Source of the DNA: Sedimentisphaerales bacterium | Lineage (GTDB): Bacteria; Planctomycetota; Phycisphaerae; Sedimentisphaerales; Anaerobacaceae | Assembly: GCA_016932835.1 (NCBI GenBank) | Contig: JAFGCD010000155.1 | Span: 32,299-96,298 of the forward strand | DNA length: 64,000 nucleotides | Direction of reading: 5' to 3' | Part shown: piece by piece, positions 27,351-36,305 of the stretch | Numbering within the stretch: position 1 is the stretch's first letter | How the letters are laid out: each line of letters opens with the position of its first letter | Translations under genes and position numbers: made by a program | Notes under the pieces: model-generated | The model's database searches: none | What the model was told of the DNA's origin: nothing | What the model saw: the letters and a program-made list of their open reading frames with translations, nothing else

Positions 27351-28643
27351 TAGCCTGCGAAGTCTGAGTCGGAAGTAAACTTCGAAAGTTGCAGCCTGGC
27401 AGAAATAGGCTGCCGTCGTCGCAACCGCAGCACCCAGCAGCCCCATCACCGGAACAAGAAGAACATCCAAAACCAAGTTGAGCACGACATGAAAGAAATT
27501 GACTGTCTGGTGGAATCTGTATTTCCCCATGGTATTGAGAATGGGAACGTAAAAAACCGTATAGAGTATGGGAATACAGCCCACGAGCAAAACCCTGAAA
27601 ACAACAGATGACTCTTCGTAGTCTTTGTCGTAGATATTGAGCAGATACGGAACGAGAACAAAGAGTAAAACGATGAAACCGATACCCACGAGAAATATCT
27701 TCGGCCTCTTACCGAAAAGGTAATCCCTCATCTTCACGCTGTCGGTAATATGCTGACTTACAAAAGGCAGAAAATATGCGTTCACGACAAGTATCAAGGT
27801 AACAGCGCCCTTGAAAATTTGGTATCCCAGACCATAAGCTCCGATGTCACCCATTGATTTGTAGTATCTAAGCACTACATAGTCACCCCAGTTGACAAAG
27901 TATATAGCCGTTGCGCCGAACATTATCCACTTCGTAAAATTGAGCATATCTTTGAACCGCTGCTTGTCGACACTCAAGGGCAGCAATTGACTCCAATCGA
28001 TACTCCATACGAATATAGCCGACACAAAAACCGCCGACGCCAGATACGTCAAGAAAATCGCTCTCAGAGTCATCGTCCCGGTTAAGTAAAACAAAAGGAT
28101 GAGACCTAAGGTGAAACTCCCAAAGGCCAGCTCGACAAGCGAATTCTTAACCCTTTGCCCCATGCCCATAAACAGATTAGACATAAAGGCCTTCAACGCT
28201 ATCCCGACAAAAGCCAGCGCCACACAAAGCAAATCCCCTCGGTCAATCCCGGCGAACTGTATAATATACGTTCTAAACGAAACTGCCAGCACCGCGAAAA
28301 TGAATAGACTCAAAGCCAGAAAAACACACTGCGCGGTAAACGCCTGATTTATCTTGCCGCTCCGAGCCCTCTCTTGGTTCGCAAAAATTATAAACGGCGC
28401 CTGGGTCGAAGAAACCAGAAATGCACCGAAGAAAAAAACTACCATCTTCGACAGCGAGTAGCTACCGAACAACTCCGCAGAAAACGCCTTGGCGACAACC
28501 AGCGGGGCGACCATACCAAAGGCCTGGCCCGCAGCCTGCAGGGTTGTGAAGGTCATCAGGGTCTTGCCCTGTTTCAATTCGTGTTTGATTCTATGTAACA
28601 TAGTCTTGCCGGCCACCAGAATATCAAAGATTCGCCGATCCAT
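27342..28643 (-). CDS. Polysaccharide/lipid-linked oligosaccharide flippase (Wzx/MOP family)
   Basis: A 433-residue polytopic membrane protein with about 12-14 predicted helices and almost no soluble domain. The N-terminal segment TTLQAAGQAFGMVAPLVVAKAFSAELFGSYSLSKMVVFFFGAFLV is typical of Wzx/RfbX-type polysaccharide exporters (two helices flanking a conserved small loop). C-terminal helices such as PVMGLLGAAVATTAAYFCQAATFEVYF also fit. It should flip the lipid-linked glycan made by the island. It is the only island gene on the minus strand. The start may be the internal ATG at 28601 (MLHRIKHELKQGK), which removes 14 residues. No Wzy polymerase-type gene accompanies it in this window. Confidence 0.82.
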   Translation of the reverse strand: MDRRIFDILVAGKTMLHRIKHELKQGKTLMTFTTLQAAGQAFGMVAPLVVAKAFSAELFGSYSLSKMVVFFFGAFLVSSTQAPFIIFANQERARSGKINQAFTAQCVFLALSLFIFAVLAVSFRTYIIQFAGIDRGDLLCVALAFVGIALKAFMSNLFMGMGQRVKNSLVELAFGSFTLGLILLFYLTGTMTLRAIFLTYLASAVFVSAIFVWSIDWSQLLPLSVDKQRFKDMLNFTKWIMFGATAIYFVNWGDYVVLRYYKSMGDIGAYGLGYQIFKGAVTLILVVNAYFLPFVSQHITDSVKMRDYLFGKRPKIFLVGIGFIVLLFVLVPYLLNIYDKDYEESSVVFRVLLVGCIPILYTVFYVPILNTMGKYRFHQTVNFFHVVLNLVLDVLLVPVMGLLGAAVATTAAYFCQAATFEVYFRLRLRRLLW

Positions 28644-28885
28644 CTACTGCATCAATTTCGTCGGCTATAACAGCTTTGTATCGGCAGAAATCTTCAGGCT
28701 CCGCGACGTCACTCTTCTCGATTTTCTCTGAAAATTGAGCATTCGCAGCAAAAACGTCCGAAAACACAGCGGATTTTACTTGACAAACCAGCTTAAGGAG
28801 TCGTACAATGCCCATAGTGGAATAACTTCTCGGAGGTTTTCCGGTCCGAATGTGCCGGTTGATTCTTCCACAGGAGGCAAGGGAA

Positions 28886-29818
28886 ATGAAAGAAAAATTC
28901 GGTTTGCTGCTTTTAGCAATGATGCTCAGTGTGTCTGCGCCGGCCTTGGCAACTTGGACCGCGCCGGTCCCCGTAACCGAAGTCAACATCCAACCCGGTG
29001 AAGACTGGTCACCTTTCCTGTCGTTCGATGGCCTCAGTTTGTATTTCTCGCGAGTCCGCACTGATGATTTCTACTACGGCAGAATATACGAGGCAACACG
29101 ATCAGAACCAACAGGTCCCTTTACGTCTGTAAGAGAAATAAGCGAATTGAATCGGTCGGACACGCACGTCCTAGCCCCGTGGGTATCGCCCGACAACCTG
29201 CGAATGTACTACCAAACGCAAGAATCTGCGAGATGGTCGCTCAGAATGAGCGAACGCGCTTCTGTAGATGATCCATGGCCCACGGGTACGAGCATAGACG
29301 AACTCAACTCGCTCGGCACCCTTCTTCAAGTCCCTCGTCTTACTCCGGACGAGTTGACTATTTTTTTTGGTGCGCGCGACATGAGCGGCGGAGAAGGCGG
29401 CCAGGATATATGGATGGCTACAAGGACCGACAGGAACTCCCCTTTCGAAAACGTTGTCAACCTCCGCGAAATCAACACAGCAGCTCATGAAGTCTCATCG
29501 TTCCCATCTACCGACGGCCTCATGCTGTATTTCGCCTCAGATCGAAACGGCGATGTGCAACTATTCAAGGCATCCAGAGAATCCACAAGCGACCCTTTCG
29601 GCGTCGCCGAGCACCTTTCTCTATTCGATCTGCCAGGCGGTCATAGTAATTTCCCCGCGATCTCCGCCGACGGCACGGCCTTGTACTTCATGGGACAATC
29701 CGCAGGCGCCTCGACCAGAGATATCTACGTCTCATACATCCCCGAGCCGGCTACGCTGCTGCTGCTTGGTCTCGGTGCGATGGTATTGAGAGCAAGAAAG
29801 CCCCGCAAAACACCCTGA
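28886..29818 (+). CDS. Exported beta-propeller protein with PEP-CTERM sorting tail
   Basis: The ORF track start (28850) is too early. The ATG at 28886 follows AGGAGG by a good distance and begins a signal peptide (MKEKFGLLLLAMMLSVSAPALAT), giving 310 residues. The body contains repeated PD40/TolB-like blade motifs: LSFDGLSLYFSRVR, WVSPDNLRMYYQTQ, RLTPDELTIFFGARD, STDGLMLYFASDRNGD and ISADGTALYFMGQS, about five in all. The C-terminus is a PEP-CTERM tail (IPEPATLLLLGLGAMVLRARK): PEP motif, helix, basic end. Such proteins are processed by an exosortase and released to the surface or matrix. No exosortase gene is present in this window. Five blades is fewer than a closed TolB propeller would need, so the fold may be partial or the blades doubled. 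Confidence 0.9.
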   Translation: MKEKFGLLLLAMMLSVSAPALATWTAPVPVTEVNIQPGEDWSPFLSFDGLSLYFSRVRTDDFYYGRIYEATRSEPTGPFTSVREISELNRSDTHVLAPWVSPDNLRMYYQTQESARWSLRMSERASVDDPWPTGTSIDELNSLGTLLQVPRLTPDELTIFFGARDMSGGEGGQDIWMATRTDRNSPFENVVNLREINTAAHEVSSFPSTDGLMLYFASDRNGDVQLFKASRESTSDPFGVAEHLSLFDLPGGHSNFPAISADGTALYFMGQSAGASTRDIYVSYIPEPATLLLLGLGAMVLRARKPRKTP

Positions 29819-29837
29819 TGCAAAAAACGCCCGACCC

Positions 29838-31265
29838 TCAGCACATCGGGAACCTGCGGCACAAACCCAGCACCTCGGCCCTGACCCGCTCTCGCAGGTC
29901 ATCATCCAGCCGATACCGCCCTTCGCCGCCAATCTCCACCCCCCTCAAAACAGAATCTATCAAGGCCGCGACCATCTTCATCTCCTCGCCGCCCATACCG
30001 TTCTTAGTCACGATAGCAGTCCCCAGCCGAAGCCCGCTCGTCACCGCCGCACCCCTCGTATCGTACGGCAGCCGATTCATATTCACAATCAAACCGCACT
30101 GCTCCAGCCCTTTTTGTGCAATCGCACCGGTCAGCCCCTGCCTCAGCCGGCTGACATCGACAAGCACCATGTGGTTGTCCGTCCCCCCCGTCAGAACCTC
30201 GTAACCCAGGCCCGCCAGCGAATCAGCCAGCCTTTGCGCGTTCTCGATAATCCTGAACTGCCTGGACCGGTATTCCTCGCTCAGCATCTCCTTGAAGAAA
30301 ACCGCCTTGCCCGCGGCATTGTTCAGATACGGCGTGCCCTGAACACCGGGAAACGTCGTCTTTTGAATATGCTCGGCAAGCGTCACTTCCCGCGAACCGA
30401 TTCTTACCTTGCGGTCGAAATCACGGCCCATCAATATCACGCCGCCCCTGGGCCCGCCCGGCTTATATGTGCTCGTCGTGGTAAAATGTGCGAAGTCTAT
30501 CGGCGAAGGATGAGCGCCCGCCGACACCAGACCCGCAATATGCGAAATATCCGCTAAAAGATAAGCCCCGACCTCGCCGGCAATCTCCCGGAATCGACAG
30601 AAGTCTATCGTCCGCGAATACGCGCTCGCCCCGCAGATTATCAGCGTCGGCCTGCACGCAAGCGCCTTGGCGCGAACGGCTTCGTAGTCCAGCAGAAAGC
30701 TCTGCCTGTCAACGTAGTAGTTTTCCACCTCGAAGAATTTGCCCGTAAACGACACGCTCGCGCCGTGCGAAAGATGTCCTCCCTGGTCCAGCCCGAGGCT
30801 CAGTATCTTATCCCCCCGCCCCAGCATCGCCGTCAGCACGATTTGATTCGCAGCCGTTCCTGAATGAGGCTGAACATTCGCATATTCGGCCCCGAACGCC
30901 TCTTTAGCCCGGCTGACAGCGAGCGACTCGACATCGTCAACCACCTCGCACCCCGCGTGATAACGCCCCCCGACGAAACCCTCCGTCGTCTTGTTCTGGA
31001 TAACCGAACCAAGAGCGGCAAGAACGCCCGGCGAACATTGATTCTCCGCCGCGATAAGCTGGATACTGCTTTGCAGACGCTCGTACTCCGCCTGCAAAAG
31101 CTCATATACATGCAAGTCCTTCTCCCGCAGAGCTTCGAGTATCCCCTTATGGTACTGCTCGAATCCGACAAGGGCCTCCGCCTCGCAGGACGGCACGACG
31201 GCACGACGCAACGCGGCAACCTTGCCTCGGCTAAGACCGTCAGTACCATGTTTATCCGTCAACAT
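29838..31265 (-). CDS. glyA: Serine hydroxymethyltransferase-family enzyme, divergent
   Basis: A 475-residue PLP enzyme of the SHMT family, which interconverts serine and glycine with transfer of a one-carbon unit to tetrahydrofolate. Recognisable blocks are NKTTEGFVGGRYHAGC, NVQPHSGTAANQIVL, LLADISHIAGLVSAG and KTTFPGVQGTP. The PLP-lysine region reads TTTSTYKPGGPRGG, where canonical SHMT has TTTHKTLRGPRGG, so His before Lys is Tyr and the TLR is PGG. The region ELIASEN is replaced by QLIAAENQCS. An N-terminal extension of about 50 residues precedes the usual start, although an internal start is possible. The lysine and the main folate/PLP contacts are kept, so it is probably active, but the substitutions suggest a paralogue with altered properties. 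It ends 20 nt from the convergent PEP-CTERM gene. Confidence 0.88.
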   Translation of the reverse strand: MLTDKHGTDGLSRGKVAALRRAVVPSCEAEALVGFEQYHKGILEALREKDLHVYELLQAEYERLQSSIQLIAAENQCSPGVLAALGSVIQNKTTEGFVGGRYHAGCEVVDDVESLAVSRAKEAFGAEYANVQPHSGTAANQIVLTAMLGRGDKILSLGLDQGGHLSHGASVSFTGKFFEVENYYVDRQSFLLDYEAVRAKALACRPTLIICGASAYSRTIDFCRFREIAGEVGAYLLADISHIAGLVSAGAHPSPIDFAHFTTTSTYKPGGPRGGVILMGRDFDRKVRIGSREVTLAEHIQKTTFPGVQGTPYLNNAAGKAVFFKEMLSEEYRSRQFRIIENAQRLADSLAGLGYEVLTGGTDNHMVLVDVSRLRQGLTGAIAQKGLEQCGLIVNMNRLPYDTRGAAVTSGLRLGTAIVTKNGMGGEEMKMVAALIDSVLRGVEIGGEGRYRLDDDLRERVRAEVLGLCRRFPMC

Positions 31266-31381
31266 CCGAACTGCCCTGCCAACCTTGTATCGATAACGAG
31301 CAACCCTGTTTTCCTCTACCAGCTACTTACTACTTCGGCAACTCGAATCGCATCGTATGAATTTTCCAGCACCCCCCAGGC

Positions 31382-33652
31382 CTAACTGAAGAAATTTCTG
31401 ATAACGTCGTTAAGCGTTATGTAAACAAACAGCACCAAAACAATCGCCAGCCCGATGCGAACAACCACACCCTGCGTCCGCTCGCTTACCGCAGAACCCT
31501 TAACCTTCTCGACAACAAGAAACGCCGCCAATCCACCGTCAAGAGGCGGCATCGGCAGAAAATTGAAAACCGCAATCGCAGCGTTGATTAAGCCGATCAG
31601 GAAAAGGTACTCGATCCACATCTGCCTGGCGACGGTCTGGTAACTCACCGAAAGAATGCCGACAGGACCAATCAGGTTCTTCGGGCTGACCGCGCCGACA
31701 ATCAACCGTCTCAGCGTCAGGTACGTCTGAGCGATTAACGCAACGGTCTTTCGCGCACCCATCCTCACCGCATCAATCGGCCCGCTTGCCTTGTAAAGCC
31801 GTTCCATCCGCTTGAACGGAATGAAATCGGAAAAGCCGGCTTTGACACTGACAGCCTCGGCTTCGGTGCTTACGGTCAACGCAACTGCCCCCGCAGTCTC
31901 GTCATCGATGCGATATTCGATCGTGATATGCTCGCCGGGATACTTGCCGATCTGGCGAACAACATCATAGAAACTCGAAACCGGCTCGCCGTCAACAGCC
32001 GTTATCAATGCCCCGCGCGGAATATCGAGCTTGCCTATGCCCACGCCGGCCTCAACAGTCCCGGCTACAACCGCATGATCCGCATCGAGCTCCAGCATAA
32101 CCCCCATCTGCACCCAGTCTGAATCAGGCAGGCCCCGCGGCGTGATACTCACCGCAACCTGCTCCTCAGCACCATTAGCGTCCGTCCGCAAGACGACGAC
32201 CCGAACCGGCTTATCCTTATTCCCCTGCACAACCTCACGCATCTCCAGATACGTCGGATTCTCGACCCCGCTGGCGGAGAGAATTACGTCGCCGGCGAGA
32301 AGAGCAGGAGCCGCTTCGTCCTCGACCTTCTTCTTGCCCGTCTTTCCAAACAGAGAGCCAACCTTCCCAAGGGCCCACCGCCCCGCAGACTTAACCCCGC
32401 GACCCACCTTCACAGGCAGAGACACCGGCTCCGGCATCCCCGCATAAGCCACAACACGCAGCCGCGGAACCATCGAGTGGATATGATAAAGCTGAGATTC
32501 CGAAGCGATCTTGTACTCCTCCGCGAACGCCCAGCCGAGTTTTACCTCACCATAAACCGTCAATGGCTCGTTGGTATTGCCCGCCCGCTCGGCCGAGAGC
32601 TTCACAGTCGGAGAATAAGTCCGCTCGACGATAGGTGCCAAGTCCCAGTGATTGGAAACCTCTTTGCCGCCGACCTGCGTGATTCGGTCTCCGGGCGCAA
32701 GGCCTGTCTTCGCCCGAAGATCGTTAACGTCCGCCTGGTCGGCTAACTCATCCACAGTCAGCGTCTCCGGCATATTGATCCCGAAAGTCTTCAAGTCGCC
32801 GCCGTTCCTCTTCTCCGCGACAATCTCGAAATCCTTGATAACACCGCCCCGATCGACCTTCATGCTAACAGCCTCGCCGCGCCCCGAAAGACCTGCGGCA
32901 AGCATGACATCCGTAATGTCGATATTGTCGCTCTTGCCGTCTATCTCGATGATCTCATCACCAGCCTGCAGGCCCGCACGCATCGCCGGTGAGTTAGGCT
33001 CGACACCGCCGACAACCGCCGGAGGACGATTTATCCCGATCAGGAAAACAGCGATGAAGATAATCACCGCCAGAATAACATTGCACACCACGCCCGCCGC
33101 GACGACCGCCATACGAGCCGCTACCGACTTGTTGGCGAAAGAACGCGGATCGTCCGTCGATTTCGCCGCGCCGGTGTCTTCCTGACCCAGCATCTTCACA
33201 AAACCGCCGACCGGAATCAGCCCGAGACAATACTCCGTATCCCACACCGCGCCCTTGCAGCCGAAAGTGTGGCTCCAAAGACTGTCCTCAACCTCGACGG
33301 CATCATCGGCCGCGCCCTCATCGTCTTCGTCGCCTTCCTCCTCCTCACGCTCTTTCTCAGCGAAGAAACCGGGAAGTATCCGAATCCGGAAGCCCTCGGC
33401 AACCCGCTTGAAACCGAAAAGAATAGGCGGAAAGCCTATCGCGAACATCTCGACCTTGATCCCGCACAGCTTGGCCGAGATGAAATGACCGAACTCGTGA
33501 ACCAGAATCACCGTGCCAAAACCCAGCAGGACCAAAAGCACGTTACCGAAAGTATCGATATTCCGGAAAATCAGGTAAATGACCCCGGCCAGAACGGCCG
33601 CCAGCAAAAACACCTTGAACCACTTGCTGAATAAACTCTTTGGTTTCGACAT
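31382..33652 (-). CDS. rseP: RseP-like site-2 protease with multiple PDZ domains
   Basis: The start was moved to ATG 33652, which has GGAGGCGAG upstream, giving 756 residues, much longer than the roughly 450 of E. coli RseP. The zinc site HEFGH lies in a membrane helix near residue 55 (GFGTVILVHEFGHFISAKLCG). The second catalytic element is NFLPMPPLDGG near the C-terminus, so it should be an active intramembrane metalloprotease. Between them there is an acidic insertion (REEEEGDEDDEGAADD) and four PDZ-like segments: NSPAMRAGLQAGDEIIEI, LRAKTGLAPGDRITQVGG, PALLAGDVILSASG and DIPRGALITAVDGE. RseP proteases cut anti-sigma factors or signal-peptide remnants. The gene follows dxr by 42 nt, the arrangement seen in many bacteria. 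Confidence 0.93.
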   Translation of the reverse strand: MSKPKSLFSKWFKVFLLAAVLAGVIYLIFRNIDTFGNVLLVLLGFGTVILVHEFGHFISAKLCGIKVEMFAIGFPPILFGFKRVAEGFRIRILPGFFAEKEREEEEGDEDDEGAADDAVEVEDSLWSHTFGCKGAVWDTEYCLGLIPVGGFVKMLGQEDTGAAKSTDDPRSFANKSVAARMAVVAAGVVCNVILAVIIFIAVFLIGINRPPAVVGGVEPNSPAMRAGLQAGDEIIEIDGKSDNIDITDVMLAAGLSGRGEAVSMKVDRGGVIKDFEIVAEKRNGGDLKTFGINMPETLTVDELADQADVNDLRAKTGLAPGDRITQVGGKEVSNHWDLAPIVERTYSPTVKLSAERAGNTNEPLTVYGEVKLGWAFAEEYKIASESQLYHIHSMVPRLRVVAYAGMPEPVSLPVKVGRGVKSAGRWALGKVGSLFGKTGKKKVEDEAAPALLAGDVILSASGVENPTYLEMREVVQGNKDKPVRVVVLRTDANGAEEQVAVSITPRGLPDSDWVQMGVMLELDADHAVVAGTVEAGVGIGKLDIPRGALITAVDGEPVSSFYDVVRQIGKYPGEHITIEYRIDDETAGAVALTVSTEAEAVSVKAGFSDFIPFKRMERLYKASGPIDAVRMGARKTVALIAQTYLTLRRLIVGAVSPKNLIGPVGILSVSYQTVARQMWIEYLFLIGLINAAIAVFNFLPMPPLDGGLAAFLVVEKVKGSAVSERTQGVVVRIGLAIVLVLFVYITLNDVIRNFFS

Positions 33653-33694
33653 TAACTCGCCTCCGGGCACAAAGCCCGCGCCAAAAAATATCAT

Positions 33695-34852
33695 CTACGC
33701 GCTGCACGCCGTCGCAGCAACTTCTCGCCTCGCCCACATATCGGCCTCAAGCAGCTCATCCAGCGAAACATCCGTCCGGATATCGTGCTTATTGAGGCAG
33801 TGTTCGACGAGTTCGAGTATATTAACAAATTTGATGCGCCCCGCCAAGAACTCTTCCACCGCCGCTTCATTCGCCGCATTGAATACCGCCGCCGCAGTGC
33901 CCCCCGCTCGAGATACCTCATAAGCTAAGCCCAGGGCGCGAAAAACCGTCGGATCGGGCCGACTGAAATTAAGACGCCCGATCTCGGCCAACTGAGGCGC
34001 CTTGGCCGGGCCGCAAACGCGATCCGGGTACGTCAGCGAATACTGGATCGGCAGGCACATGTCAGGCTCGCCCAACTGCGCTATCACAGAGCCGTCAACA
34101 AATTCCACAAGCGAATGAACTATCGATTCCGGATGTATCAGAACCTCGATCTTCTCCACCCCGACCCCGAAAAGCCAACTTGCCTCGATTATCTCCAGCG
34201 CCTTATTCATCATCGTCGCCGAGTCAATGGTAATCTTCGGCCCCATATCCCACGTCGGGTGGGAAAGGGCCTGCTCCAGAGTAACCTCCCGAATATCCTC
34301 CGCGCCCAACTCGCGAAACGGCCCTCCCGAAGCCGTCAGAATAATCCGCGCAACCTCACCGCTCTTGCCCGCCTGCATCGCCTGGAAGATAGCCGAATGC
34401 TCGCTGTCAACCGGAATAATCTCGCTGCCGCTGCCCGCCGCCTCGGTCATCAGAATCTCCCCGGCAATCACAAGCGGCTCTTTGTTCGCAATGGCCAGCC
34501 GCTTGCCCTGCCGAGCCGCCGCAAGAACCGCAGGCAGCCCCGCAGCACCGACAACAGCAGTCAGAACCGTATCGACCTCATCTAACTCGGCAAGCCGCAC
34601 AAGACTCTCAGGCCCGCTAAGAACCTCCGCAGCCAGGCCGTCCAGCAGCCCCGCAAGCTGCCCGGCGCAGCTCTCGTCCGTAATAGCGACATAACTCGGC
34701 TTAAAACGCCGCACCTGTTCCGCCAGAAGCTCGGCATTGCTGTGCGCGCTCAGCGCGCAGACACGGTATCCCGGCCCCAGGCCCTCGATTACACGAAGGG
34801 CGTTCCTCCCGATAGAACCCGTTGAACCCAATATCGCAATACGTCGAACCAT
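33695..34852 (-). CDS. dxr: 1-deoxy-D-xylulose 5-phosphate reductoisomerase
   Basis: A 385-residue enzyme of the MEP isoprenoid pathway (first committed step: DXP to MEP, NADPH-dependent). The NADPH-binding loop is at the start (IAILGSTGSIGRNALRVIE). NKEPLVIAGEILM, the metal/substrate site PVDSEHSAIFQ, the flexible-loop block TASGGPFRE and PTWDMGPKITIDSATMMNKALEIIEASWLF are all canonical. Length and motifs match the family. It leads into rseP (42 nt gap, same strand), a common bacterial pair. Expression with the protease is likely. Confidence 0.97.
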   Translation of the reverse strand: MVRRIAILGSTGSIGRNALRVIEGLGPGYRVCALSAHSNAELLAEQVRRFKPSYVAITDESCAGQLAGLLDGLAAEVLSGPESLVRLAELDEVDTVLTAVVGAAGLPAVLAAARQGKRLAIANKEPLVIAGEILMTEAAGSGSEIIPVDSEHSAIFQAMQAGKSGEVARIILTASGGPFRELGAEDIREVTLEQALSHPTWDMGPKITIDSATMMNKALEIIEASWLFGVGVEKIEVLIHPESIVHSLVEFVDGSVIAQLGEPDMCLPIQYSLTYPDRVCGPAKAPQLAEIGRLNFSRPDPTVFRALGLAYEVSRAGGTAAAVFNAANEAAVEEFLAGRIKFVNILELVEHCLNKHDIRTDVSLDELLEADMWARREVAATACSA

Positions 34853-34904
34853 AAAACACGCTAACTACCTATCTCAACAAAGCCAATACGAAAATCATCG
34901 CGAC

Positions 34905-35993
34905 TCAATCAAGTTCCACAACCGAAAGCGTATAAGGCTTGTCCCACATCGTATTGACCACCCCCTCGAAGGGCCAGTCCATATTCGAGATTATCACCTC
35001 GTTGCCCCGCAGTATCGCCTCGCAGGGCTGATCGATGCCCCCGTCGGCCCCGTCGGTGTCGCCGTTGGCCGCGACGGTCCGCACCGAACCGTCCGGACCC
35101 ACAACCTGAATAGCGTTCTGCACCATATCCGCAACCAGAATCCTGTCGGTCTTGATATCGCAAAACAACCCGTCCGCACACTTCATCCTATCGTTCTTGA
35201 CGAAAATCTCGTTCGAGACAACGCTGTCGCTCTTGTCGAAACTGATCTTGTGAATCGTTCCGTCGGCGAAATTACCGCAGTACAAATTACCTTTACTGTC
35301 GAAGCAAAGTCCGTCGGCGCCGTAGCCGATAGCCGCGTTGAAACTCTTGATTGTCGTTATCAGGTGCTCATCTTTCTCAAGCGGCGTCTTGAGCTGGATC
35401 CCCTCCTCGCCCATCCGGAACCGGAATATCCCGCTCACCAGCGGGTCCGACCCCGGAACGAGAATCGTCTCGCTCACATATACGTAATCGCCCTTGATCG
35501 CCACCGCATTGGCAACGTTGAATCCCGAAACGACGGCAACGGCCCCCGTCGGCTCACCGCCCTTGACGGTGATTCGCATCAGACGGGAGCTCTGCGGCGT
35601 GTCCGGGCCGTACTGGTTGTCGGCATAGTAAACATCCCCCGACGCAGCCAGGCAAATCCCCATCGGCCCGGCCTTGTTCGTCATCGGGTGGGCAGGGGCC
35701 GTGAAATACTTCGAGACCTTATTATCCGCCGATACCTTCATAATAAACGCCCCCGGCGAAGGGTCGTTGTAATTCGGAACCGATAATAGAAAGCTCCCGT
35801 CCGGCAGAAGAGCCATCCCGTCCGGCGTATTGCAGTAGTCCGGAAGCTCAACAAGCAGCCGGGCTTTCTTAAGTCCCGCCGTACTCGCACCGACACCTTG
35901 GCCCTTCTTGGACGCCTCACTGTCCTCCTTTTTCCCGCAGCCTGAAACTGCAAGAGCGAGCATGCATAACAAGAGGAACGTTTTCTTTGACAT
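34905..35993 (-). CDS. Exported lipoprotein with SMP-30/NHL-like beta-propeller
   Basis: A 362-residue lipoprotein: a signal peptide ending in the lipobox LALAVSGC, a charged spacer (GKKEDSEASKKGQG), then a six-bladed-type propeller of the SMP-30/gluconolactonase-like or NHL class. Blade-like repeats are visible as PDYCNTPDGMALLPDGSFLLS, GICLAASGDVYYADN and ADGLCFDSKGNLYCGNFADGTIHKI. No catalytic set can be assigned with confidence. It stands 52 nt upstream of dxr on the same strand, but is more likely a separate unit given its very different role. Function unknown; sugar-lactone binding or protein interaction are possibilities. Confidence 0.8.
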   Translation of the reverse strand: MSKKTFLLLCMLALAVSGCGKKEDSEASKKGQGVGASTAGLKKARLLVELPDYCNTPDGMALLPDGSFLLSVPNYNDPSPGAFIMKVSADNKVSKYFTAPAHPMTNKAGPMGICLAASGDVYYADNQYGPDTPQSSRLMRITVKGGEPTGAVAVVSGFNVANAVAIKGDYVYVSETILVPGSDPLVSGIFRFRMGEEGIQLKTPLEKDEHLITTIKSFNAAIGYGADGLCFDSKGNLYCGNFADGTIHKISFDKSDSVVSNEIFVKNDRMKCADGLFCDIKTDRILVADMVQNAIQVVGPDGSVRTVAANGDTDGADGGIDQPCEAILRGNEVIISNMDWPFEGVVNTMWDKPYTLSVVELD

Positions 35994-36305
35994 GGCTGTT
36001 TCTCCTGACAGAACGAGATTTACGATTCAGGCCTTCCAGGCCGGTCCTTTTCGCCGGCGACCCGGCGCATCGGCGGCCATCCGGACCACCCGCCACGCTA
36101 ACGTCAACGCCCGGGCACCTGCTTAGAATATATGCCCCGCCCGACAAGTCAAGAGACTATTTCCACCCGGCCCGAACCCGGTCTGCCAGCAGCTAAATCC
36201 AAAAAACTCTCGAAAAACCGTTGCGCCGCACCACTAAGCCGGCACTAACAGATAGCTAAGTACCGCACAACTCGGAAGATAAACCGGCTATCGGGGAATA
36301 CCGCT
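35994..36305. other. Gene-free divergent intergenic region, 312 bases
   Basis: The region separates the divergent propeller-lipoprotein gene and the dockerin-tailed gene, so it must contain at least two promoters. I see no convincing pair of promoter hexamers, no T-tract terminator and no credible small gene; the ORFs in it (for example 35987..36196) lack ribosome binding sites and recognisable sequence. Confidence 0.4.

Noticed and set aside
34737-35786. 349-residue plus-strand ORF
   Set aside because: It is antisense to dxr and the propeller lipoprotein, His/Arg/Pro-rich and without motifs; the minus-strand frames carry the real families.
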